Notes: generated by a model from the letters alone, not told the origin. A DNA stretch of 41,065 bases from an uncultured Spirochaetaceae bacterium (GCA_900321635.1 ONWV01000018.1:1-41065), one strand, 5' to 3'; shown: positions 6,967 to 15,580, counted from the stretch's first letter. Translations and numbers: made by a program.

Positions 6967-7212
6967 ATGCAGATGCTGAGCAAAAACAAGATCACCCCGT
7001 CCATCATGGGACTGTTCATGACAAAGGACTCCGTAGATGAGATAGGAAGCTGTGCGCTTGAAAACGGCTACATCGTTTCGGAGGAGCTGGCTAATAGCAT
7101 TCTGTACATGAAGAGGCTTGCAGGTTCAATCCAGGATGAGGATCTTCCGCTTCACTTCATCCCGTTCGACTGCGGAGAGATGGATTACGCTGCCCCATTC
7201 GGAGAGGACTGA
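6967..7212 (+). CDS. 81-aa small protein B, paralogue of 5513-5758
   Basis: No family recognised. Aligned without gaps to small protein A over all 81 residues (ITPSIMG, then ILYMKR, then an acidic tail). An in-frame TAA at 6949-6951 excludes an earlier start, which fixes the N-terminus for both paralogues. No SD, and the -10 ends 6 nt before the ATG, so probably leaderless. Residues SCALEN match the Fic-antitoxin motif (S/T)xxxE(G/N) known from VbhA-type inhibitors; the equivalent in copy A is RRAFGL. The match is short and may be chance. The stop overlaps the RtcB start (TGATG at 7210-7214), implying coupled translation. Confidence 0.65.
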   Translation: MQMLSKNKITPSIMGLFMTKDSVDEIGSCALENGYIVSEELANSILYMKRLAGSIQDEDLPLHFIPFDCGEMDYAAPFGED

Positions 7213-8309
7213 TGCTTGAGATAAAAGGACGCAAGAGCACTGCGATCTGCTACTGCAAGACCATACGCGACAGGGCAGTCATGGACATAAGAGCAATCTG
7301 TGACCATGACTTCACAGAAAACCGCAGGATCAGGATTATGCCGGATGTCCATCCGAACGGGGATGGAACGGTGACGGGCTTCACTATGACATTAGGTGAG
7401 CCGCTGGTGTTGGGCCTTGAATATCCCAGCGGCTGTGGCGTCAGCTGTGCAAAACTCAATGCCGCTCCTTTGGACCTTCCCAAGCTTGACCAGGTCTGCA
7501 GGCAGTTTCCGGCATCCAGGGGCGAATCTCTCATTGTGCCTGCCTTTGACTACGACTTCTCTGTGTTGCGATGCTATGAGAATGTCAGACCCTATTACCT
7601 CTGGCCGACCTCATTGGGGACCCTCGGCGGGGGCAACCACTTCATAGAGCTGGACAGGGATGATGAAGGAGGACTGTATCTTGTGGTCCACAACGGACTT
7701 GGAAGGCTCGGATCCCCGGTTCTCAGGCATTACCGGGATCTGTCTCTCCGAAAATCGGGGAAGGTGGGCGGTGAGGCGGAACTTGAGGACACATTCCTCT
7801 TCGGACAGGACATGGAGGACTACATCCATGACATGGACATCATCGTCGACGCCTGCAGGAAGAACAGACGCTACATAATTGACTCCATCATCTCCGATAT
7901 GGGGTGGAAGGAGTTGGATTTCTTCGATACCTGCCACCATTGCATAAGCAAGGAGGATGGGGTGATACGCCATGGGGCTGTATCCGCCCACAAGGGTGAG
8001 AGGGTCATAATACCGGTCAATGCAAAGGACGGGACCATATTGGGGACTGGAAATGGGAACGAGGAATGGAACTTCTCCGCTCCCCATGGCGGTGGAAGGG
8101 TCTACAGCAGAAGCGAGGCCTTTGAGAATCTGGACATAGAGGGCTACAGGTCGTCAATGGATGGAATCTACAGCACTTCTGTGAGCGAGGGCAACCTGGA
8201 CGAGGCGCCGCTTGCCTACAAGAGGATGGATGAGATTCTGCAGACGATAGAGGACAGCGTCGATGTGCAGAGGATCCTCAAACCGGTGTTCAACTACAAG
8301 GGGGAGTAG
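7212..8309 (+). CDS. RtcB-family RNA ligase, divergent short form
   Basis: 365 aa, shorter than characterised RtcB proteins (about 400-480). RtcB joins 3'-phosphate or 2',3'-cyclic phosphate RNA ends to 5'-OH ends through a His-GMP intermediate with Mn2+. Visible signatures: SGCG (C75), SLGTLGGGNHFIEL (H143), VVHNGLG (H160), CHHC (H242/H243), SAPHGGGR with the presumed guanylylated H292, and the C-terminal LDEAPLAYK and LKPVFNYKG. Oddity: the Asp that normally lies three residues before the metal-binding Cys (DxxC) is Pro72 here, so one metal ligand is missing. Present only in cassette B, between the 81-aa protein and Fic 2. No archease gene nearby. A role in RNA repair or protection tied to Fic is inference. 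Confidence 0.88.
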   Translation: MLEIKGRKSTAICYCKTIRDRAVMDIRAICDHDFTENRRIRIMPDVHPNGDGTVTGFTMTLGEPLVLGLEYPSGCGVSCAKLNAAPLDLPKLDQVCRQFPASRGESLIVPAFDYDFSVLRCYENVRPYYLWPTSLGTLGGGNHFIELDRDDEGGLYLVVHNGLGRLGSPVLRHYRDLSLRKSGKVGGEAELEDTFLFGQDMEDYIHDMDIIVDACRKNRRYIIDSIISDMGWKELDFFDTCHHCISKEDGVIRHGAVSAHKGERVIIPVNAKDGTILGTGNGNEEWNFSAPHGGGRVYSRSEAFENLDIEGYRSSMDGIYSTSVSEGNLDEAPLAYKRMDEILQTIEDSVDVQRILKPVFNYKGE

Positions 8310-8312
8310 CGG

Positions 8313-9014
8313 ATGAATCTTGCATCACTCAGGGCAAAAGACGATGACATCTACGGAAGAATGCCTGCTTTCATGAGGCGTGGGGAGCATCTTCTGCTGT
8401 CAAATGCGATGTTCCACCACAAAAGCCCCTTGAACGAGCTCAATGCCCTGCATCACATCATAGACCATCGTTCAGATCCCCTCTGCGTCAAGACGGTCTG
8501 CGAAATCTACGCCTCTCTTGTGAAGGGGACGGAATTCGAGGGAAAGTCTTTCAAGAAGAAGAATGTGGTGGTGACTGATGTCGACAGCGACCATATGTAC
8601 GTCACGGCCTCCGTCGAGGAGACGCCATATGAGATGGAGAAGCTATGCAGGGACTTCAGACATCTGGACGATCCCTGTGATGACGACTTGGACGACATGA
8701 TCCGTGTCTGTCTTCTTGCTCAGCTCATACACCCATTCGAGGACGGAAACGGGAGGTTCTCCTCAGTGCTTCTTCAGTTCCTGCTTCATAAGGCATATCT
8801 GAGATGCGCACCGTTGCTTCCATTCGACTTCATGAAATACGGGTCGAACATGTCCGTGATCACAAAGCACATAATCTATGCCTCTGGGGCATTCTACGGA
8901 CACAGGCCGATAGTGTACGACAAGTTCATCCCATTCATGAAGGATCTGATCTGCAAATCCTACGGCTACCTGGATGACACGGTGAAGAGGTACGAGATGT
9001 GGCAAGGGCTATGA
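8313..9014 (+). CDS. Fic-domain protein 2 (predicted nucleotidyl/AMP transferase)
   Basis: 233 aa, starting 3 nt after the RtcB stop. Catalytic loop HPFEDGNGR at 140-148 (H140), with flap region EGKSFKKKNVVVTD. Colinear with Fic 1, with long identical blocks (NELNA, KGTEFEGKSF, HPFEDGNGRF, IYASGAFYGHRP). The conserved C-terminal YASGAFYGHRP segment is not part of the canonical Fic motif and may be specific to this subfamily. Both copies keep their catalytic residues, so neither looks like a decaying duplicate. Last gene of the cassette B operon; no terminator recognised before the metK promoter. Confidence 0.85.
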   Translation: MNLASLRAKDDDIYGRMPAFMRRGEHLLLSNAMFHHKSPLNELNALHHIIDHRSDPLCVKTVCEIYASLVKGTEFEGKSFKKKNVVVTDVDSDHMYVTASVEETPYEMEKLCRDFRHLDDPCDDDLDDMIRVCLLAQLIHPFEDGNGRFSSVLLQFLLHKAYLRCAPLLPFDFMKYGSNMSVITKHIIYASGAFYGHRPIVYDKFIPFMKDLICKSYGYLDDTVKRYEMWQGL

Positions 9015-9053
9015 TCTCATTGTCCGAAAGCAGAAGGTGCCCTTTTACAGTCC

Positions 9054-9082
9054 TTTACATATTTTACTTAATTCGATATATT
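9054..9082 (+). promoter_or_regulatory. Promoter of metK
   Basis: TTTACA (9054-9059), 17 bp, TATATT (9077-9082). The predicted leader of about 55 nt has a small GACGG/CCGTC stem and ends in AAAGGAGGG before the ATG. It is too short for a known SAM riboswitch. Confidence 0.7.
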
Positions 9083-9143
9083 TGCCTCCGACGGGATTTA
9101 ACATCTACTTGCTCCGTCTAAAAAATAGCTAAAGGAGGGAAAC

Positions 9144-10187
9144 ATGACTATGTTTTCTACCGAGATGGTAAGTAAGTTCCATCCAGACAAATACGCAGAC
9201 CAGATTTCAGACACAATCCTTACTGAAATTCTCAAATCAGACCCCGCAGCCCATGTCGCGTGCGAAACTCTTGTAAAGGATGACACCGTCGTCATCGGCG
9301 GCGAAATCACCACAACTGCCAAAGTCGACTACAACGCAATTGTAAAGAGCGTGGGGAAGAAGCTGAACTACAAGGTCGGCAACGTGATCAACCTGATCAC
9401 AACCCAGTCTCCCGAAATCGAGAACGCCGTTGACTCCGACGAGAGAATCGGAGCAGGGGACCAGGGCATGATGTTCGGCTACGCCGTAAAGGGAGGAAAG
9501 TACTATCTTCCTTACGGACAGGAAATTGCCATAGACATCATCAAGGCAATTGAAAAGGACATTGCTCAGAATCCGAACACAATCTTCCAGGGAGACACCA
9601 AGACCCAGGTCACTACAATAATCGGCCAAAACGGCTATGTGAAACCGCTTGACACCATCTTGGTCTCAGCCTGCCACAAGGAAGGTCTTTCTCTTTCTCA
9701 GGTTCAGAACAGAATCCTTGACCTTCTTACGGAAAACGACATCCCGCAGGCTCCCAAGATGCTGATAAACCCTGCTGGCATCTGGACCTTCGGCGGACCT
9801 AGTGCAGACTGCGGACTTACAGGAAGAAAGATTGTCTGTGACCAGTACGGCGGCTATGCTCCAGTCGGTGGCGGTGCCTTCAGCGGAAAGGACCCGTCAA
9901 AGGTTGACAGAAGCGGATGCTACATTGCCCGCCGCATTGCTGTGGATATGGTCAAGAAGCATGACTTTGAAAGCTGCACAGTCCAGATTGCCTATGCAAT
10001 CGGAGTTCCCGAGCCCGTATCGGTTGCCGCAAACGGACTTGATGCCCATGGCAGGAAAATTGATGTAAGCGCCGATGTCAGATCTTCCTATGACCTGACA
10101 CCGAGAGGAATCATCAACTATCTGAACCTTACTAAGCTGGATTATTCAAAGCTTTCTGAGGGAAACCACATGATTTACTTCATCTGA
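9144..10187 (+). CDS. metK: S-adenosylmethionine synthase (short form)
   Basis: Makes S-adenosylmethionine from methionine and ATP. Signatures: substrate/Mg motif HPDK (H13) near the N-terminus, GAGDQGMMFGYA, ATP loop GGGAFSGKDPSKVDRS, and a C-terminal region with AIGVPEPVSV. At 347 aa it is shorter than the usual bacterial enzyme (about 380-400), with the N-terminus starting close to the HPDK motif and several connecting segments trimmed. The typical GHPDK is FHPDK here. The first of two nearby ATGs is chosen because AGGAGG lies 5-6 nt upstream. Monocistronic, with its own promoter and terminator. Confidence 0.93.
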   Translation: MTMFSTEMVSKFHPDKYADQISDTILTEILKSDPAAHVACETLVKDDTVVIGGEITTTAKVDYNAIVKSVGKKLNYKVGNVINLITTQSPEIENAVDSDERIGAGDQGMMFGYAVKGGKYYLPYGQEIAIDIIKAIEKDIAQNPNTIFQGDTKTQVTTIIGQNGYVKPLDTILVSACHKEGLSLSQVQNRILDLLTENDIPQAPKMLINPAGIWTFGGPSADCGLTGRKIVCDQYGGYAPVGGGAFSGKDPSKVDRSGCYIARRIAVDMVKKHDFESCTVQIAYAIGVPEPVSVAANGLDAHGRKIDVSADVRSSYDLTPRGIINYLNLTKLDYSKLSEGNHMIYFI

Positions 10188-10216
10188 AGCTTCGACTGAA
10201 GCTTTGGGAAATAAAA

Positions 10217-10301
10217 AAGCAGTCTGTGAGACAAAAAATTGCTCCGTAGACTGCTTCTGGCAGTCTGGAATGAATAATTTTTCGCTACAGACTGCTTTTT
10301 T
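10217..10301. terminator. Paired convergent terminators of metK (+) and ade (-)
   Basis: Hairpin 1: AAGCAGTCT (10217-10225) with AGACTGCTT (10248-10256), preceded by A6 so that on the minus strand it ends in a T-run (serves ade). Hairpin 2: GCAGTCTG (10260-10267) with CAGACTGC (10288-10295), followed by T6 (serves metK). The two stems share sequence and probably arose by tandem duplication. Confidence 0.8.
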
Positions 10302-10313
10302 AATTACAAGACC

Positions 10314-12056
10314 TCAATCCTCTATCTCAAGAGGGACAAAGTCATACTTTTTCAGGTCAAATAGGCCAAGGTCGGTGACCTTGATCTCAGGAATTACCAC
10401 CAGTGACATGAAGCAGAGGGTCATGAACGGGTCAACGGCTCCTCTGATGCCAAGTTCAACCTGAGCTGTTCTGATAATAGCTGCAAGACGGCCTGCAACG
10501 ACCTCGCCAGGCAGGTCTGTCATAAGACCTGCAATCTCGTGCTGGACGGACTGGAGGACCATGCCGTTTTTGACAACGGTCATTCCGCCACCGAGTCTGA
10601 TAAGCTCGCGCACGGCAAGTTCCATATCCTGGTTGTTGTCTCCTGCGACAATGACGTTGTGAGAGTCATGGGCAATAGATGTTGCAATGGCACCGCCTCT
10701 GAGGTTCAGGCCCTTGATCAGGGCAAGACCGATGTTTCCGGTTCCCTTGTGGCGCTCGACTACAGCGACTTTGACAATGTCTTCATCGTTGCGCTTCCAG
10801 CAGCCGTTCTCGTCAAGATCAACATAGGCCTCGCCTGACTTTGTGACGACGGATCCCGGAAGAAGCTCTATGACCTTCACGTGCTTGGAAGAAAGCTTCA
10901 GGTCAAAGCGCTCGGGACTCAGATCGCGGATGTTCATCTTTCCGCTGACTTTTTCAATGGAAGTGTGAACCGGCTTTACCAGATACTGTCTGTCGGAAGC
11001 CACGTGCTTTCCTGCAGTGTAGACCTCCTGGACTCTGAAGTCCTTGTCCAGGGATGTCAGGAAAAGCAGGTCGGCTCTGCGGCCGGGGGCAATGGCTCCG
11101 CGGTCGCTTAAGTTGTAGCAGGTTGCGGCGTTGATTGTAGCCATGCAGATGGCTGTGAGCGGATCTACGCCTGCTCCGATGGCCATGCGGACATTGTTGT
11201 CAATGTGTCCGATTTCAACCATGGTCTTTGCTGCGCAGTCGTCGGTGCACATAAGGCAGCGGCTTGTGTTCTTGTCATCCATTCCAGGAAGAAGGTTCAG
11301 AAGGTCGTGGCATGCTGTTCCCTGTCTGAGAAGCACATACATTCCACGGCGGATTCTGTCTCTGAGATCCTGAACCGTCGCACACTCGTGGTCGGTAAGG
11401 ATTCCGGCTGCGCTGTAAGCATCAAGTCTGGGACCGAATCCGAGATAGTGGCCGTCAATCACCTTGCCGGCTTTCTTTGCCACAAGGATCTTGTCCATGA
11501 CATCGTCTTTTGCCGCACAGACTCCGACGAAGTCCATCATCTCTCCAAGGCCCAGAACTCTTGGATGGTCGATGCGTTTTGAAATCTCGTGTGCGTCAAG
11601 GTATGCACCGGAGTTCTCATACGGGGTGCAGGGGACGCAGGACGGGACCTGGAGGAAAACAGAAAGAGGCAGATTCTCCGTTGCTTCGAGCATGTAGTCG
11701 AATCCGTCAAGTCCGCAGACGTTGACAATCTCGTGCGGGTCGGCAATGACAGTCGTTGTTCCGCAGGGGACGACAAGGCGAGAATACTCGGCTGGCGATA
11801 CATGCGATGACTCGATATGCAGATGGCTGTCGATGAAACCGGGCACGATGTAAGCGCCTTTTGCATCGACCACCTCCAAGGCCTCCGGGAACCATTCTTC
11901 GCCGAAACCGGCGATCAGGCCGTCAACTACATAGAGGTCAGAGTCAAAGACCTCCTTGTTGAACACGTCAACGATGTGGCAGTTTGTGATCCTAAGATCA
12001 GCTCTTGCTCTACCTCTGGAGACGTTGATGAGACGTTGAAGATGCTTTCTGTCCAT
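10314..12056 (-). CDS. ade: Adenine deaminase
   Basis: Amidohydrolase that converts adenine to hypoxanthine and ammonia in purine salvage. 580 aa, typical of the family. The metal-binding GFIDSHLHIESS (HxH) is near residue 75, the ADPHEIVNVCG block follows, and VIDGHYLGF and LMCTDDCAAK are further family signatures. The C-terminal domain has HDSHNVIVAGDNNQDM. The ATG follows AAAGGAGG. Downstream of an NCS2 permease on the same strand, from which a terminator hairpin separates it. The pairing suggests uptake and deamination of adenine. Confidence 0.93.
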   Translation of the reverse strand: MDRKHLQRLINVSRGRARADLRITNCHIVDVFNKEVFDSDLYVVDGLIAGFGEEWFPEALEVVDAKGAYIVPGFIDSHLHIESSHVSPAEYSRLVVPCGTTTVIADPHEIVNVCGLDGFDYMLEATENLPLSVFLQVPSCVPCTPYENSGAYLDAHEISKRIDHPRVLGLGEMMDFVGVCAAKDDVMDKILVAKKAGKVIDGHYLGFGPRLDAYSAAGILTDHECATVQDLRDRIRRGMYVLLRQGTACHDLLNLLPGMDDKNTSRCLMCTDDCAAKTMVEIGHIDNNVRMAIGAGVDPLTAICMATINAATCYNLSDRGAIAPGRRADLLFLTSLDKDFRVQEVYTAGKHVASDRQYLVKPVHTSIEKVSGKMNIRDLSPERFDLKLSSKHVKVIELLPGSVVTKSGEAYVDLDENGCWKRNDEDIVKVAVVERHKGTGNIGLALIKGLNLRGGAIATSIAHDSHNVIVAGDNNQDMELAVRELIRLGGGMTVVKNGMVLQSVQHEIAGLMTDLPGEVVAGRLAAIIRTAQVELGIRGAVDPFMTLCFMSLVVIPEIKVTDLGLFDLKKYDFVPLEIED

Positions 12057-12075
12057 TCTATTCCTCCTTTGCTTT

Positions 12076-12103
12076 AAAAAACGCCGCAGGAAGAACCTGC
12101 GGC
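12076..12103 (-). terminator. Terminator/attenuator between NCS2 permease and ade
   Basis: GCCGCAGG (12083-12090) and CCTGCGGC (12096-12103) form a perfect 8-bp stem followed on the minus strand by G and six T. No obvious separate ade promoter lies between it and the ade start, so ade may depend on read-through. Confidence 0.75.
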
Positions 12104-12126
12104 AGTAATTGGTTTATTTGTCAAAG

Positions 12127-13428
12127 TCAAAGTGCCTTGACGATGATCTTCAGGACGAAGAGCAGGGCAACAATCCAAGTTGTTGTTCCAATCTCTTTGG
12201 ACTTTCCGGAAGCGGACTTCATGATTACGTAGGAAAGGATACCGAACATGATACCATCTGAAATGCTGTATGCACAAACCATGAACAGCATGCAGAGGAA
12301 GGCCGGAATACCTTCTGAATAATCGTGGAAATCGATCTCTGTGACAGGAGTGATCATCATGACACCGACGATGATGAGTGCCGGAGCTGTTGCTGCGCTA
12401 GGAATTGATCCGAACAGCGGCTCGAGGAACAGTGAGAGGAGGAAGAGGACTGAGACTGTGATAGCTGACAGACCGGTTCTTCCGCCTTCTGCGACACCGG
12501 ATGCACTCTCAACGAATGTTGTGACTGTTGAAGTTCCGAGGATAGCACCGACTGTTGTACCGACAGCATCGGCGAACAGAGCTTCCTTACAGTTGGGGAT
12601 TGAACCGTCTTTCTGGACAAGACCGGACTTTCCGGCACATCCGATAAGGGTTCCGACTGTATCGAACATATCAACGAACAGGAATGTGAACATGACAATC
12701 ACAAAATCGAATGTTGACTTACCGTTGGAGAAGATCTCCTTGAAAGCGAACTCAAAGCAGTATGGAGCGCTTGGGAGGTAGCTTCCGCCGGCGTACTGTG
12801 TGACTCCGAAAGGAATACCGATGATTGTTGTGATGATGATACCGAGAAGCAGAGCGCCCTTGACCTTTCTGGCAAGAAGAATGCCTGTGATGACAAGACC
12901 GATCATTGCGACTCCGGCGGGACCTCTGAACCAGCCAGCGCTGAGCTCAACAAGTGTTGCACCGCCTACGATGATTCCGGCATTCTGCAGTCCGATGAAA
13001 GCGATGAACAGACCGATACCTGCGGCGATTGCCTTCTTGAGGCTTGCCGGGATGCTGTTGACAATTGCTTCTCTGACGTTGAGGAATGTCAGAAGCAGGA
13101 AGATGATACCTTCAACAAAGATTGCAGTCAGTGCCCACTGCCATGAGTAGCCCATTCCGAGACAGACAGTGTAAGCGAAGAATGCGTTGAGACCCATTCC
13201 TGCGGAAAGTGCGAACGGAAGGTTTGCAAGAAGACCCATGACCAGGGTTGCAATAGCTGATGTGATAGCTGTTGCTGCGAAGACCTTTCCGAAATTCATT
13301 CCGGATGCAGAAAGAATTCCAGGGTTGACAGCCAGGATGTAAGCCATTGTCATGAAGGTAGTGATACCGGCCATGATTTCGGTCTTGACGTCCGTGCCTC
13401 TTTCCTTGAGTTTAAAGAATTTTTCCAT
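12127..13428 (-). CDS. NCS2/AzgA-type purine permease
   Basis: Inner-membrane nucleobase transporter, about 12-14 hydrophobic segments. Family signatures: MAGITTFMTMAYILAVNPGIL near the N-terminus, GMGLNAFFAY, and the GTSTVTTFVESASGVAEGGRTG region of AzgA/PbuG-type hypoxanthine, guanine or adenine carriers. The neighbour ade points to adenine or hypoxanthine as substrate. The start is the ATG at 13428 (433 aa), 7 nt after AAAGGAG; the in-frame TTG at 13434 almost touches the SD and is unlikely. Confidence 0.88.
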   Translation of the reverse strand: MEKFFKLKERGTDVKTEIMAGITTFMTMAYILAVNPGILSASGMNFGKVFAATAITSAIATLVMGLLANLPFALSAGMGLNAFFAYTVCLGMGYSWQWALTAIFVEGIIFLLLTFLNVREAIVNSIPASLKKAIAAGIGLFIAFIGLQNAGIIVGGATLVELSAGWFRGPAGVAMIGLVITGILLARKVKGALLLGIIITTIIGIPFGVTQYAGGSYLPSAPYCFEFAFKEIFSNGKSTFDFVIVMFTFLFVDMFDTVGTLIGCAGKSGLVQKDGSIPNCKEALFADAVGTTVGAILGTSTVTTFVESASGVAEGGRTGLSAITVSVLFLLSLFLEPLFGSIPSAATAPALIIVGVMMITPVTEIDFHDYSEGIPAFLCMLFMVCAYSISDGIMFGILSYVIMKSASGKSKEIGTTTWIVALLFVLKIIVKAL

Positions 13429-13468
13429 TTCCAATCTCCTTTTAGATTAATGGCATTCGATATTGCCA

Positions 13469-13497
13469 TTCTAACCCCACAAGTATGTGTAAGTAAA
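13469..13497 (-). promoter_or_regulatory. Putative promoter of the purine permease
   Basis: Minus strand: TTTACT (13497-13492), 17 bp, TTAGAA/TAGAAT (13474-13468). A stem of AATGGCA with TGCCATT lies in the leader just before the SD. The upstream stretch to 13560 is T-rich on this strand. No purine riboswitch recognised. Confidence 0.45.
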
Positions 13498-13583
13498 GCA
13501 AAATCGAAAAAATGCAACAAAACGCAACAGAAAAAAACGCAAAAAAAGAGGACCAAAATTGATGTTTTCGTAAATAGTGGGAG

Positions 13584-15509
13584 TTACTTTCTTCTGTTTC
13601 CGTTCTTTACGAAGGCAACGTAATCATCCTCCACAAGAGGAGGTGAGAAGTAGTAACCCTGAATCTGCTTTGCGCCCATCTTGGTGACGCGGTCCAGAAC
13701 GGACTTGGACTCAATGCCCTCGACGACAATCTCAAGGCCCAGATCGCAGAAGAGCTTGATTGTGCTTTCAAGGATTCTCTTGCCCTTGTCGGCCTCGTCC
13801 AGGAGGGTCTTGTCAATCTTGACCGTGGCAAACGGAAGCTTCATGACCTGAAGGATGTTGGAATAACCTGTTCCGTAGTCATCCAGCGCAAACGAGAATC
13901 CCATCTTGATCATCTCGTTCATGAAGGCCATCAGAAGGTCAGGATTCTTGGCGGCCACGGATTCTGTGATCTCGAAGCAGATTCTCTTGGGCTCGATTCC
14001 GTATTTTTTAACCACATCGTAGATTCTCTTTGTCGGGTTGTGGAAGAACTCGGCTCCGGAGATGTTCAGATGGAGCATGTTGATCTCAGGGTGCTTGGCA
14101 AGGACGCGGCAGGCGATGTCAACGACGAAATTGTCGATGAAGATGGCCATGCCTCCCTGCTCGATGACCTCTATGAACTCGCCGGGGGAGACTGCTCCCA
14201 GATTCGGATCGTCATATCTTAGAAGGACCTCGGCGGATGAGAACGACAAATCATCTACATGGATTATTGGCTGCATGCAGATATAGAAGCCTTCGCCTGA
14301 CTTTATGGACCTTCTCATGGACTCTTCCAGAAGCTGTCTTCTTCTGTGCTTGGCTATCTGCTGGAAGTCGATGGTCACGCTCTTCTTTTGGTCCGTGTAG
14401 GTCGTCTCCTCGTCAAGAAGCTCTCCGATGAGTGCAATCATCTCGGGAGTCGAGATGCTGACCGATGTTCCCATATCCACACTCAGGACCTTTGCCATGA
14501 GATCGATGTTCACTCCTCCTGCATCCCAGCTCTTTCTGAAACGCTCCACTATGAGGCCTGAGACCTCTTCCATCTCCGCCTTGCTCTTTGATCCCACCCA
14601 GAAACGGGTCTTGGAGTCCCTGAAGCACCAGACGCTTCCTGATGAGAGCGAAGACAGGTAATCTCCTATACTATTCATAAGAATATGGCTGGATTTGTCT
14701 CCGATTTCCCTCTCGGTGGAGCTGAGCCCGTCAATCTCCATGACGGTGAAAAAGCACTTGGAAGCTTCGATTCTGTCATCCATGTACAACTTCAGGGCAA
14801 CAATGTTGAATACTCCAGACTCTCCGTCGAACATGCTGTCAGGACTCTGGAGCGTCAGATCCCACAAAAGGATTGCGATTGTCATTGCCGTTCCGACAAG
14901 AAGCAGCTCCGGATTCTTCATTTGGATAACCATGGCAACCGATACGACTATGGTGAAAAGAACTATTGTCCAGATCTGCTTGCGGGAAAGATTCCTGCGC
15001 ATGAAGATTATTATGAGAAGGAGCACAATCTCATAGAAGAAGGCTCCTGCGTAGTACAGGGTATGGAACCGTCCGGTTCTGAATACCGCCAGACCGTCTA
15101 TGACATCAAAGTAGAAGAACATCCTTGTGAACGGGTTCAGAATCTGAAGCAGCATGAAGGCCGCAGCCGGAACCATCACCAGGAAGATTCTGGGATTCTT
15201 CTTGTATGTGCATCCCGTTGCAATAAGAACGTAGATGCATGTCAGACCCGGAATGGTGATCTGTAGGAAGTAGAACAGCCCGTTTATCAGGTAGTTCAGC
15301 CACAACGGGACCATTATTCTGTTCATGACGGTAAGACAACCCAGAAGGTCGGTTGTCAGGCTTCCAACGGCACAGAGAAGAATCAAAGTGAATAGGAAAT
15401 TGGTTCTTGTCGGGAATTTCTTGGCTGAAACGAACTGGAAAGTGATGGCAAGCAAAAACAAAAGAGAGCAAAGCTCATACTGAAGCTGATAATTATATGT
15501 CACCGCCAT
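13584..15509 (-). CDS. Membrane-bound EAL-domain cyclic-di-GMP phosphodiesterase
   Basis: 641 aa. About seven hydrophobic segments occupy the first 230 residues as a probable sensor. A GGDEF-position domain follows (about 235-375) that has lost the GGDEF motif and is presumably non-catalytic. The C-terminal EAL domain (about 385-635) keeps the residues needed for c-di-GMP hydrolysis: EVLLR (ExLxR), LHLNISG, FEITES, ALDDYGTGYSN (DD), VKIDKT, EGIES and QGYYFSPP. It is therefore predicted active. The start is the ATG at 15509, 8 nt after GGGAG; an upstream in-frame ATG at 15527 lacks an SD. Transcribed divergently from the 15618 gene. Confidence 0.9.
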   Translation of the reverse strand: MAVTYNYQLQYELCSLLFLLAITFQFVSAKKFPTRTNFLFTLILLCAVGSLTTDLLGCLTVMNRIMVPLWLNYLINGLFYFLQITIPGLTCIYVLIATGCTYKKNPRIFLVMVPAAAFMLLQILNPFTRMFFYFDVIDGLAVFRTGRFHTLYYAGAFFYEIVLLLIIIFMRRNLSRKQIWTIVLFTIVVSVAMVIQMKNPELLLVGTAMTIAILLWDLTLQSPDSMFDGESGVFNIVALKLYMDDRIEASKCFFTVMEIDGLSSTEREIGDKSSHILMNSIGDYLSSLSSGSVWCFRDSKTRFWVGSKSKAEMEEVSGLIVERFRKSWDAGGVNIDLMAKVLSVDMGTSVSISTPEMIALIGELLDEETTYTDQKKSVTIDFQQIAKHRRRQLLEESMRRSIKSGEGFYICMQPIIHVDDLSFSSAEVLLRYDDPNLGAVSPGEFIEVIEQGGMAIFIDNFVVDIACRVLAKHPEINMLHLNISGAEFFHNPTKRIYDVVKKYGIEPKRICFEITESVAAKNPDLLMAFMNEMIKMGFSFALDDYGTGYSNILQVMKLPFATVKIDKTLLDEADKGKRILESTIKLFCDLGLEIVVEGIESKSVLDRVTKMGAKQIQGYYFSPPLVEDDYVAFVKNGNRRK

Positions 15510-15580
15510 GTCAGACTCTCCCAGCATTATCTATTGTAAATCACTTTGAGTTTATTTGGTAGACGGATTCCAGTGCGAAG

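Noticed and set aside
8169-8196. Fic-inhibitory motif TSVSEG inside RtcB
   Set aside because: It lies in the conserved C-terminal RtcB region before LDEAP and is more likely a chance match in a structural segment.
9083-9143. SAM riboswitch before metK
   Set aside because: The predicted leader is about 55 nt and lacks the helices of known SAM riboswitches.
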